Made by a program: the position numbers and the translations under genes. DNA of 25,070 nt from Candidatus Elarobacter sp. (lineage in GTDB: Bacteria; Vulcanimicrobiota; Vulcanimicrobiia; Vulcanimicrobiales; Vulcanimicrobiaceae). The notes beneath the pieces are model-generated. The model made no database searches and was not told the DNA's origin. It saw only the letters and a program-made list of their open reading frames with translations. This document shows positions 1 through 7,098 of the stretch, piece after piece (position 1 is the stretch's first letter; every line of letters starts with the position of its first letter). The DNA is taken from NCBI GenBank assembly GCA_030150085.1, contig JASLGJ010000021.1:1-25070 (forward strand). The letters run 5' to 3'.

Positions 1-2
1 CC

Positions 3-1472
3 GAGGCGCGCGGCGGGCTGGCCGAGCGGCGCGCGATCGACTGCGTCGAGGACGCCCTGAAGCTGCCCTTCGCCGAGGGCCTGGCGCGCGAGCGCGAGCG
101 CTTCGTCGAGCTGCTGAGCTCCGAGCAGTCCAAGGCGCGCATCCACCTGTTCTTCGCCGAGCGCGAGGCGGCCAAGCTGCCCGACGGCTCGCCCGCCCCG
201 AAGTGGAACGCGCGCACCGCGGTCGTGATCGGCGGCGGCACGATGGGCACCGGGATCGCGATGGCCTGCGCCAACGCCGGCATCGCGGTGACCGTGGTCG
301 AGGTCAAGCCCGAGCAGCTGGAGCGCGCGCGCGGCACCATCGCGAGCAACTACGCGGCGACGGTGAAGAAGGGCCGGCTCGCGCAGAGCGAGATGGACGC
401 CCGGCTGGGCCGCATCGCGTTCGCCGCGTCGCTCGACGCGGCGGCCGACGTGGACCTCGTGATCGAGGCGGTGTTCGAGGAGATGGCGGTCAAGCAGGAC
501 GTGTTCCGCCAACTCGACCGCATCGCGCGGCCGGGCACCATCTTGGCCACCAACACCTCGACGCTCGACATCGACGCGATCGCGGCCGTGACGGGGCGCC
601 CGCAGGACGTGGTGGGGCTGCACTTCTTCAGCCCGGCCAACGTGATGAAGCTGCTCGAGATCGTGCGCGGCGCGCAGACCTCGCCCGAGGTGCTGGGCCG
701 GGCGCTCGCGCTGGCCAAGCAGCTCGGGAAGGTCGGGGTCGTGGCGGGCAACTGCGACGGCTTCATCGGCAACCGCATGCTCTACCCGTACCGGCGCGAG
801 ACCGAGTTCGTGCTGGAGGAGGGCGCGCCGCCCGAGCGGGTCGACCGCGTCATCAAGGAGTTCGGCTTCGCGATGGGCCCGTTCGCCATGTCGGACCTGG
901 CCGGGCTGGACATCGGCTGGCGCATCCGCAAGCGGCGCAACGCCGAGAAGCCGCCGGTCGGGCGCTATTCCACCGTCGCCGACACGCTGTGCGAGATGGG
1001 CCGCTTCGGGCAGAAGACGGGCGCCGGCTACTACCGCTACGAGGACGGCCGCACCCCGATCCCCGACCCGCTGGTCGAGGAGATCGCGGCGAAGTCCGCC
1101 GCGGCGAACGGCGTCGCGCGCCACGACATGACGGACGACGAGATCGTCGCGCGCTGCCTGTACCCGCTGGTCAACGAGGCGGCAAAGATCCTCGCCGAGG
1201 GCGTCGCGGCCCGGCCGGGCGACGTCGACGTGACGTACGTGTACGGCTACGGCTTCCCGGCCTTCCGGGGCGGCCCGCTGCGCTGGGCCGACTCGCTCGG
1301 CCTGCGCAAGGTGGTGGACGACATGCTGGCGTTCCAGAAGGTGCACGGCGACGTGTGGGAGCCGGCACCGCTGCTGCGCGAGCTGGCGGATGCGGGCGGC
1401 ACGTTCGGAAGCTGGAAGCGCTCAGACGCCGGGAAGACCGCGGCCGGTGCGGAGGCGCCCGCCCGTGCGTGA
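3..1472 (+). CDS. Enoyl-CoA hydratase/3-hydroxyacyl-CoA dehydrogenase fusion (FadB/FadJ-like), 5' partial
   Basis: This is the 3' part of a fused beta-oxidation enzyme that hydrates enoyl-CoA and then oxidises L-3-hydroxyacyl-CoA with NAD. The frame is open from base 3, and an ATG at 225 lies inside the protein, so the true start is off the left edge. The first ~65 visible residues look like the C-terminal helices of a crotonase domain ([20 protein letters not shown]). They lead into the Rossmann motif [13 protein letters not shown]. The hydroxyacyl dehydrogenase core follows, with [19 protein letters not shown] holding the catalytic His and Glu, then [11 protein letters not shown] and two C-terminal 3HCDH helical domains ([25 protein letters not shown]). 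The last codons overlap the thiolase start by 8 bp, so the two form a beta-oxidation pair. Fusion to a crotonase domain is inferred from the visible linker; the hydratase active site is outside the window. Confidence 0.9.
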   Translation, partial: EARGGLAERRAIDCVEDALKLPFAEGLARERERFVELLSSEQSKARIHLFFAEREAAKLPDGSPAPKWNARTAVVIGGGTMGTGIAMACANAGIAVTVVEVKPEQLERARGTIASNYAATVKKGRLAQSEMDARLGRIAFAASLDAAADVDLVIEAVFEEMAVKQDVFRQLDRIARPGTILATNTSTLDIDAIAAVTGRPQDVVGLHFFSPANVMKLLEIVRGAQTSPEVLGRALALAKQLGKVGVVAGNCDGFIGNRMLYPYRRETEFVLEEGAPPERVDRVIKEFGFAMGPFAMSDLAGLDIGWRIRKRRNAEKPPVGRYSTVADTLCEMGRFGQKTGAGYYRYEDGRTPIPDPLVEEIAAKSAAANGVARHDMTDDEIVARCLYPLVNEAAKILAEGVAARPGDVDVTYVYGYGFPAFRGGPLRWADSLGLRKVVDDMLAFQKVHGDVWEPAPLLRELADAGGTFGSWKRSDAGKTAAGAEAPARA

Positions 1473-2640
1473 GGCCGCGATCGTCTCGACCGCGCGCACG
1501 CCGATCGGCAAGGCCGCGCGCGGCGCGTTCAACGACACCCACGGCGCCGACCTGGCCGCGCACGTCATCCGCCACGCCGTCGAGCGCAGCGGGCTCGATC
1601 CGAGCGAGATCGAGGACGTGATCCTGGGCTGCGGCGTGCCCGAGGGCACGACCGGCCAGAACGTCGCCCGCATCGCCGCGGTGCGCGCGGGATTGCCGAT
1701 CACGACCGGCGGCGAGACGATCAACCGCTTCTGCAGCTCGGGGCTGATGGCGATCAGCACCGCCGCGCAGCGGGTGATCGTCGACGGCGTGCCGGCCCTG
1801 GTGGCGGGCGGGGTGGAGTCGATCAGCCTGGTCAAGCGCAACGACACGCGCCTGCGCAACCCCTGGATCGAGGAGCACGAGCCCGCGCTCTACTGGGGCA
1901 TGATCGACACCGCCGAGGTCGTCGCCGAGCGCTACGGCGTCAGCCGCGAGCGCCAGGACGCGTACGCCCTGCTCAGCCAGCAGCGCACCGCCGCCGCGCA
2001 GGCCGCGGGCCGCTTCGACGCCGAGATCGTGCCGCTGCCTTCGCGCAAGGCCGTGGTCGACAAGGCGACCGGCGCCGTCTCCTACCAGGACGTCGTGCTG
2101 GACGAGGACGAGGGCAACCGCCCCGACACCACCGCCGCCGGCCTGGCGAAGCTGGAGCCGGTGCGCGGCGCGGGCAAGACGGTCACCGCCGGCAACGCCA
2201 GCCAGCTCTCCGACGGCGCGTCGGCCAGCGTGGTGATGGACGCCGAGCTGGCGCGCGAGCGCGGGATCGCACCGCTGGGCTTCTACCGCGGGATGGTGGT
2301 GGTCGGCTGCGCGCCCGACGAGATGGGCATCGGCCCGCTCACCGCGGTTCCCAAGCTCCTCGCGCGCCACGGCCTGAGCGTGGACGACATCGACCTGTGG
2401 GAGCTCAACGAAGCGTTCGCGGTGCAGGCCCTGTACTGCCGCGAGCGGCTGGGCATTCCGCTCGAGCGCTTCAACGTCGACGGCGGGGCGATCGCGATCG
2501 GCCACCCGTACGGCATGAGCGGCGCGCGCCTGGTCGGCCACGCGCTGCTCGAGGGCAAGCGGCGCGGCGCCAAGCGCGTCGTCGTCACCATGTGCGTCGG
2601 CGGCGGGCAGGGCGCGGCGGGCCTGTTCGAGGTCGCGTGA
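1465..2640 (+). CDS. Acetyl-CoA acyltransferase (thiolase)
   Basis: This is a type II thiolase of 391 aa that cleaves 3-ketoacyl-CoA, the last step of beta-oxidation, or runs as acetyl-CoA acetyltransferase. I chose the GTG at 1465 because it gives the family's usual N-terminus ([16 protein letters not shown]) and has GGAGG at 1451-1455. A longer in-frame extension to 1390 would run through the upstream gene. The nucleophilic Cys is residue 90 in [12 protein letters not shown]. The His of the [16 protein letters not shown] loop and the C-terminal Cys in [10 protein letters not shown], about residue 378, complete the catalytic triad. The 8-bp overlap with the hydroxyacyl-CoA dehydrogenase suggests translational coupling and a fadBA-like unit. 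Substrate chain length cannot be read from the sequence. Confidence 0.95.
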   Translation: MREAAIVSTARTPIGKAARGAFNDTHGADLAAHVIRHAVERSGLDPSEIEDVILGCGVPEGTTGQNVARIAAVRAGLPITTGGETINRFCSSGLMAISTAAQRVIVDGVPALVAGGVESISLVKRNDTRLRNPWIEEHEPALYWGMIDTAEVVAERYGVSRERQDAYALLSQQRTAAAQAAGRFDAEIVPLPSRKAVVDKATGAVSYQDVVLDEDEGNRPDTTAAGLAKLEPVRGAGKTVTAGNASQLSDGASASVVMDAELARERGIAPLGFYRGMVVVGCAPDEMGIGPLTAVPKLLARHGLSVDDIDLWELNEAFAVQALYCRERLGIPLERFNVDGGAIAIGHPYGMSGARLVGHALLEGKRRGAKRVVVTMCVGGGQGAAGLFEVA

Positions 2641-2656
2641 GCGGAACGTGAGCCCG

Positions 2657-3421
2657 CTACTCGCCGCCCCCGATCGTCATCCCGCCGTCGATCACGAGCG
2701 TCTGGCCGGTCACGAACGCGCCCGCGCTGGAGGCCAGGAAGATGGCCGCGCCGGCGACCTCGTCGGGCTCGCCGATGCGGCGCAGCGGGTAGCCCTGGGT
2801 GGCCTTGGCGTAGATCGCCGGGTCTTCCCACAGCTTGCGCGCGAAGTCGGTGCGGATGATCGCCGGCGCCAGGCCGTTGACGCGCACGTTGTGCGGTCCC
2901 CACTCCACCGCCAAGTTGCGGACGAGCTGCATGTCGGCCGCCTTGGAGATGCCGTAGGCGCCCAGGTGGGTGTTGCCCTTGAGCCCGGCGACGCTGGACA
3001 CGACGATCACCGCGCCGTCCTCGCGCGCGGCCATCTGCGGGATCACCATCGCGCACAGCCAGAGGTTGCTGCGCACGTTGCTGGCCATGATCTTGTCGAA
3101 CGCCTCGTCGGTGATGTCGAGCAGCGGGCCGTAGTGCGGGTTGACCGCGGCGTTGCAGACCAGGATGTCGACCTTGCCCCACTCCGCCACCGTGCGCTCG
3201 ACCAGGCCGCGCAGCGCGCCGCGGTCGGAGATGCTCGCCGCGTGCGCGAGCGCGGTGCCGCCGGTCGCGTTGATCCCTGCCGCGACCTCTTCGCAGGCCT
3301 CGGCCTTGCGGCTCGAGATCACGACCTTCGCGCCGAACTCCGCCATGCGCTCGGCGATCGCGCGCCCGATCCCGCGCGACGAACCCGTGATCAGCGCCAC
3401 TTTTCCCGACAGATCGAACAT
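2657..3421 (-). CDS. SDR family oxidoreductase (DHRS4/FabG-like)
   Basis: This is a classical short-chain dehydrogenase/reductase of 254 aa. The cofactor motif TGSSRGIG is at residues 12-19, CNAAVN follows at about 89-94, and the catalytic set is Asn115 (MASNV), Ser142/143, Tyr156 and Lys160 (YGISK). The start at 3421 gives the standard N-terminus MFDLSGKVALITG and has AGAGGAAA at 3433-3426; an upstream in-frame ATG at 3460 would overlap the divergent acyl-CoA dehydrogenase. The C-terminus ends GQTLVIDGGMTIGGG, as is normal for the family. It lies convergent to the thiolase (16-bp gap) and divergent from the acyl-CoA dehydrogenase (26-bp gap), so it probably acts on a hydroxyacyl- or keto- intermediate of the same pathway. 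The exact substrate is unknown. Confidence 0.93.
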   Translation of the reverse strand: MFDLSGKVALITGSSRGIGRAIAERMAEFGAKVVISSRKAEACEEVAAGINATGGTALAHAASISDRGALRGLVERTVAEWGKVDILVCNAAVNPHYGPLLDITDEAFDKIMASNVRSNLWLCAMVIPQMAAREDGAVIVVSSVAGLKGNTHLGAYGISKAADMQLVRNLAVEWGPHNVRVNGLAPAIIRTDFARKLWEDPAIYAKATQGYPLRRIGEPDEVAGAAIFLASSAGAFVTGQTLVIDGGMTIGGGE

Positions 3422-3447
3422 GTGATTTCCTCTAGCGAAGGGATGCG

Positions 3448-4563
3448 ATGGACTTAGCATTCAGCCCCGAAGAACGTGCGTTCCGCGACGAGGTGCGCGC
3501 GTTCATCGCGGCCCACCTGCCGGACGACATCCGGCGCAAGGTGCAGGCCGGCGACCCGCTCGAGAAGGACGACTACGCCCGCTGGCAGCGCATCCTCTTC
3601 GAGCGGGGCTGGGTCGCGCCGAACTGGCCCCGCGAGCACGGCGGGCCGGGCTGGAGCGCGGTGCAGAAGCACATCTTCCGCGAGGAGACCGCCTACGGCT
3701 GGGCCCCGCGCCTGCTCCCCTTCGGCCTGAAGATGGTCGCCCCGGTGATCATCGAGTTCGGCGACGACGCGCAGCGCGCGCGCTACCTGCCCAAGATCCT
3801 CTCGGGCGAGGAGTTCTGGTGCCAGGGCTACTCCGAGCCGGGCGCCGGCTCCGATCTCGCCGCGCTCTCGACCAGCGCCGTGCGCGAGGGCGACGCGTAC
3901 GTCATCAACGGCACCAAGACCTGGATCACCGCCGCGCAGTGGGCCGACTGGATCTTCGTGCTGGCGCGCACCGACCCGCACGCCAAGAAACAGGAAGGCA
4001 TCTCGTTCATCCTGGCCGACATGCGCACCCCGGGCATCACGGTGCGCCCGATCGAGACCATCGACGGCGGGCGCGAGATCAACGAGGTCCACCTCGAGAA
4101 CGTCGCGGTGCCGCGGGAGAACCTGGTCGGCGTCGAGGGCGGCGGCTGGACCTACGCCAAGTTCCTGCTCGAGCACGAGCGCACCGACACGGCCGGCATC
4201 GCCGGCTGCCGCCAGCAGCTCGAGCAGCTGCACGAGCTGCTGGCGCGCGAGCGCATCGCGGACGCGCGCTTGAGCGACCGCATCGCCGAGGTGGAGATCG
4301 AGCTCGAGGCGCTGGCCTTCACCGAGCTGCGCACGCTGGCGGCGGAGTCGGCCGGCAAGCGCCCCGGCCCGGAGTCGTCGATCCTCAAGATCAAGGGCAC
4401 CGAGCTGCAGCAGCGCATCGCCGAGCTCGCGCTCGACGCGCTCGGCCCGTACGCCGAGCGCCACGTCGCGCCCAAGTACTTCAACCTGCGCAAAGCCTCG
4501 ATCTACGCCGGTTCGAACGAGATCCAGAAGAACATCATCGCCAAGCGCATCCTCAAGCTCTAG
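3448..4563 (+). CDS. Acyl-CoA dehydrogenase, large/alpha-type subunit
   Basis: This is an FAD-dependent acyl-CoA dehydrogenase of 371 aa introducing the alpha-beta double bond. Conserved parts are WPREHGGPGW, the FAD-binding YSEPGAGSDLA with TWITAAQWADW, and the C-terminal YAGSNEIQKNIIAKRIL. At the place where MCAD carries its catalytic Glu (YEG) this protein has Ala. A Glu in LLEHERTDTAG could serve as base, as in isovaleryl/long-chain type enzymes; that is inference. ATG 3448 has GAAGGGA at 3437-3443. It is followed by a second, more divergent acyl-CoA dehydrogenase, an arrangement like PimC/PimD or paired mycobacterial FadE proteins that form alpha2-beta2 enzymes. A role on bulky, dicarboxylic or sterol-like acyl-CoA is possible but not shown. 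Confidence 0.93.
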   Translation: MDLAFSPEERAFRDEVRAFIAAHLPDDIRRKVQAGDPLEKDDYARWQRILFERGWVAPNWPREHGGPGWSAVQKHIFREETAYGWAPRLLPFGLKMVAPVIIEFGDDAQRARYLPKILSGEEFWCQGYSEPGAGSDLAALSTSAVREGDAYVINGTKTWITAAQWADWIFVLARTDPHAKKQEGISFILADMRTPGITVRPIETIDGGREINEVHLENVAVPRENLVGVEGGGWTYAKFLLEHERTDTAGIAGCRQQLEQLHELLARERIADARLSDRIAEVEIELEALAFTELRTLAAESAGKRPGPESSILKIKGTELQQRIAELALDALGPYAERHVAPKYFNLRKASIYAGSNEIQKNIIAKRILKL

Positions 4564-4564
4564 T

Positions 4565-4606
4565 GGGTTCGCGTTCCGCGAACCCGTCGCGTTCAGCCTG
4601 CGGCTG
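4565..4606 (+). repeat. Two stacked hairpins between the acyl-CoA dehydrogenase genes (REP-like)
   Basis: GGGTTCGCG (4565-4573) pairs perfectly with CGCGAACCC (4577-4585) around a TTC loop. It is followed at once by CAGCC (4594-4598)/GGCTG (4602-4606) around TGC. There is no T-tract, so a terminator is unlikely. The compact double hairpin between two co-directional genes is typical of REP-type elements or mRNA-stabilising structures that uncouple expression within an operon. Only one copy was noticed in the window. Confidence 0.5.
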
Positions 4607-4632
4607 ATCCGCCCAGAGGAATATCAACGCAC

Positions 4633-5730
4633 ATGGACTTCACGCTTTCTCCCGAGCAGCTCCTGATCAAGGACAGCGTCGCGCGCTTCGCCGCCGAGCC
4701 CGACGCGAGCGGCGAGCACTGGCCGACCTTCGCCGAGCTGGGCTGGCTGGCGCTCGGGGCGCCCGAGGAGCTGGGCGGTTTCGGCGGCCCGGTCGAAACG
4801 CTGATCCTGCTCGAACAGCTCGGCCGCGGCTTGGTGGTGACGCCGTACGTGCCGCAGGCCGTGCTGGCGGGGACGATCCTGCGCGCGGCCGGGCGCACCG
4901 ATCTGCTCGCAGCGCTGGTCGAGGGCAAGCAGCGCTTTGCGGTCGCCTACGAGGAACCGCACGCGCGCTACGATCCCGCCCTGGTCGGCACCACGGCGGT
5001 GCGCGACGGCGACGCCTTCGTCTTGAGCGGGACGAAGGTGCGCGTGCTCGACCCGAGCACCGCCGGGACGCTCCTCGTCTCGGCCCGCGCCGGCGACGAG
5101 GTCTCGCTCTTCGCCGTTCCGGCCGGCGCGGCGGGGATCACCCGCACCCCGTACGCCGCCGAGGACGGCCACGACGTCGCCGACCTGGCCCTGGCGAACG
5201 TGCGGGTCGGCGCGGACGCGCCGGTCGGCCCGCTCGGCGGCGGGCTGGCGCTGCTGGAGCGCGGGCTCGACCACGCCGTCGCCGGGCTGTGCGCGGAGGC
5301 CCTGGGCCTGATGAGCGTGATGCTCGAGGCGACCGTCGACTACACCAAGCAGCGGCACCAGTTCGGGGTCGCGATCGGCTCCTTCCAAGCCCTCCAGCAC
5401 CGCATGGCCGAGATGTTCGTCGAGGTCGAGCTGGCGCGCTCGGCGGCCTACCTCGCGGCGGTGACGCTCGACGACGACGAGGCGACCCGCCGGCGCACGA
5501 TCTCGGCGGCCAAGGTCCAGATCGCCCGCTCCGGCCGCTTCGTCGGCCAGGGGGCAATCCAACTTCACGGCGGCATCGGGATGAGCGAAGAGTACAAGGT
5601 GGGCCACTACTTCAAGCGCATGACCCTGCTCGAGCGGCTCCTGGGTGACGCGGACTACCACCTGCGCCGCTATGCCGCCGCCCGGGCGGGGGTCTCGTCG
5701 CGCGAGGTCGCGGCCGCCGCAACCGTCTGA
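4633..5730 (+). CDS. Acyl-CoA dehydrogenase, small/beta-type subunit (PimD-like)
   Basis: This is a 365-aa acyl-CoA dehydrogenase family protein. Its N-terminus MDFTLSPEQLLIKDSVARFA and the segment FAELGWLALGAPEELGG are typical of the small subunit of pimeloyl-CoA-type heteromeric dehydrogenases. The C-terminal domain keeps YTKQRHQFGVAIGSFQALQH and QGAIQLHGGIGMSEEY, which normally contact FAD. The middle domain lacks the usual EPxAGSD signature (it reads YEEPHARYDPALVGTTAV), and the C-terminus lacks the YxGxxEIQ motif of its partner. It is therefore probably the structural or half-site subunit of the enzyme begun by the preceding gene, 69 bp upstream. A possible ribosome site AGAGGA lies at about 4615-4620, rather far from the ATG. 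Confidence 0.9.
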   Translation: MDFTLSPEQLLIKDSVARFAAEPDASGEHWPTFAELGWLALGAPEELGGFGGPVETLILLEQLGRGLVVTPYVPQAVLAGTILRAAGRTDLLAALVEGKQRFAVAYEEPHARYDPALVGTTAVRDGDAFVLSGTKVRVLDPSTAGTLLVSARAGDEVSLFAVPAGAAGITRTPYAAEDGHDVADLALANVRVGADAPVGPLGGGLALLERGLDHAVAGLCAEALGLMSVMLEATVDYTKQRHQFGVAIGSFQALQHRMAEMFVEVELARSAAYLAAVTLDDDEATRRRTISAAKVQIARSGRFVGQGAIQLHGGIGMSEEYKVGHYFKRMTLLERLLGDADYHLRRYAAARAGVSSREVAAAATV

Positions 5731-5787
5731 GTACCCGCTTCCGGAACGGCTTGGAAGCACCGGCTGTAAAAAATATGCAATCGGGCT

Positions 5788-5815
5788 TTCGACGGCTCGT
5801 CTGCTGTGCTAGCGT
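5788..5815 (+). promoter_or_regulatory. Possible promoter for the 231-aa hypothetical gene
   Basis: TTCGAC (5788-5793), 16 bp, TAGCGT (5810-5815), preceded by an A/T-rich stretch (TAAAAAATATGCAA) unusual for this GC-rich region. GGAGGA at 5834-5839 then sits 9 bp before the ATG at 5849. The match to a housekeeping promoter is weak, but its position in the 118-bp gap is right. Confidence 0.3.
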
Positions 5816-5848
5816 ACACATCCCGGGTGATTCGGAGGAGCTGACGCC

Positions 5849-6544
5849 ATGGACGCGGCTGGATTACCCCCAACCTACGAAATTCTCGTCGCCTACCTCT
5901 GCGACGAGCTGCCGGCCCTGCTGCCGCAGGTGCGGCCCGACCGGGACGCGCTCGGATTCGCCCTGCGCCGGGGCACGCTCAGCGCCCGCATCGACCCGCT
6001 CGACCACGCTCGCGCCGTGGTGAGCTGGCTCTACCAGGGCCGGCTCGCGCTGCGCACCCTGGTGCCGCTGGACGGCCGTACCGAGGACCTCGTGGCCGAC
6101 CTGACCGGCTTCTTCTGCGGCGTTCCGCTCCAGGCGCTGCGCCTGGGCAAACCCTACCTGCCGCTGCGCGACCGCTCGGGCCGCGAGCGGGTCGCGCGCG
6201 CCGACCGCACCCCGATGCGCCGCCAGGTCGTCGTCGCCCCGATGAGCTTCACCGAGTTCTCGCGCTCGGTCGACGCCCGCGCCCGCGAGGTGATCGGCCC
6301 GGTCGCCGGCCGCGGCCTGATCGTCGAGACCGACCTGCGCGCCACGCTCTGGCTGAGCGGCGGCGGGGTGGCCCACGTCTGGACCTCCGGCGCCGACGAA
6401 GCCGTCGGCAAGCTCACCACCCGCGCCGGCCTGCCCCTGCGCCAGCTGGCCTCCACCCGCCTGGACGAGATCGGCGTCGAAACCGCCGCCCAGTTCGTCG
6501 CCCGCGTCGCCGCCCCCGAACTGACCGCCGGCCTCTGGCGCTAG
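5849..6544 (+). CDS. Hypothetical protein, 231 aa
   Basis: I do not recognise this protein. It has no signal peptide, membrane segment or classic nucleotide-binding motif. Visible stretches include TYEILVAYLCDELPALLPQV near the start, a Cys in LTGFFCGVPLQALRLGKPYL at about residue 90, and a glycine-rich LWLSGGGVAHVWTSGADEAV at about 170-190. The start is supported by GGAGGA at 5834-5839 and by a GC-rich third codon position throughout. It stands alone after the beta-oxidation genes, with its own likely promoter, and is convergent with cvpA 17 bp away. It may be lineage-specific; no function is proposed. Confidence 0.75.
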   Translation: MDAAGLPPTYEILVAYLCDELPALLPQVRPDRDALGFALRRGTLSARIDPLDHARAVVSWLYQGRLALRTLVPLDGRTEDLVADLTGFFCGVPLQALRLGKPYLPLRDRSGRERVARADRTPMRRQVVVAPMSFTEFSRSVDARAREVIGPVAGRGLIVETDLRATLWLSGGGVAHVWTSGADEAVGKLTTRAGLPLRQLASTRLDEIGVETAAQFVARVAAPELTAGLWR

Positions 6545-6561
6545 GGCCCGACTCCGCGCCG

Positions 6562-7098
6562 TTACACCCGGTGCGCTTGGAACACCGGGTCGACCATCGG
6601 CCTGATGAAGGTCGGCATCGTGCCTTCGACCACGCTGTCGATCCAGCGGTTGGGGGCGGTGACGAAGGCGACGGCTTGCGATTTGTGGAGGTCGGCGCGC
6701 AGGTCCGCCCCGAGCGGGAAGAAGAGCGCGACGTAGAGCACGGCCCAGATGCCGACCAGCGCTTTGGCCAGGCCGATCGCCGCGCCGCCCAGGCCGTTGC
6801 CCAGGCCGATCACCGGGAGCTTCGCGATCCGGCCCAGGATCGAGGCCAGCACCATCAGCGCGACGTACACCGCGGCCGCGAAGGCGATCATGCCGACCAC
6901 GTGGGCCGAGCCTTCGCCCAGGTGCAGCAGGTCGCGCGCGTAGGGGTCGAGCGTGCCGGGGTAGCGGAGCGCGGCCCAGAAGGCCGCGCCCAGCGCGATC
7001 GCGCCGCTGATCTCGCCGACGAACCCGCGCTTCCAGCCCTTGAGGGTGAACAGCAGCGCGATCCCGCCGATGACCAGGTCGGGCCAGGTCAGGCTCAC
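6562..7098 (-). CDS. CvpA family membrane protein
   Basis: This is a 178-aa membrane protein resembling the CvpA family (colicin V production protein/YshB-like), whose members have about four transmembrane segments and a poorly defined envelope role. The N-terminus WPDLVIGGIALLFTLKGWKRGFVGE, here in two parts, matches the family's opening: a membrane helix then KGxxRGFxxE. Further hydrophobic stretches are AIALGAAFWAAL, GMIAFAAAVYVALMVLASIL and GLAKALVGIWAVLYVALFF. The GTG start at 7098 overlaps the pheT stop (GTGA), so it is translated from the pheST mRNA. A larger reading frame passing upstream through pheT in another frame is not real. The link to phenylalanyl-tRNA synthetase is probably only operonic. 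Confidence 0.82.
   Translation of the reverse strand: MSLTWPDLVIGGIALLFTLKGWKRGFVGEISGAIALGAAFWAALRYPGTLDPYARDLLHLGEGSAHVVGMIAFAAAVYVALMVLASILGRIAKLPVIGLGNGLGGAAIGLAKALVGIWAVLYVALFFPLGADLRADLHKSQAVAFVTAPNRWIDSVVEGTMPTFIRPMVDPVFQAHRV
6566..6590. terminator. Inverted repeat at the convergent ends of the 231-aa gene and cvpA
   Basis: ACCCGGTG (6566-6573) and CACCGGGT (6583-6590) form a perfect 8-bp stem with a 9-nt loop, just inside the cvpA stop and 22 bp after the convergent gene's stop. A bidirectional structure here could end both transcripts, but there is no T-tract, so termination is only inferred. Confidence 0.3.

Noticed and set aside
2648..3457. A 269-codon forward frame opposite the SDR gene
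   Set aside because: It is a compositional shadow with no motif, while the reverse strand encodes a complete SDR with a catalytic set and ribosome site.
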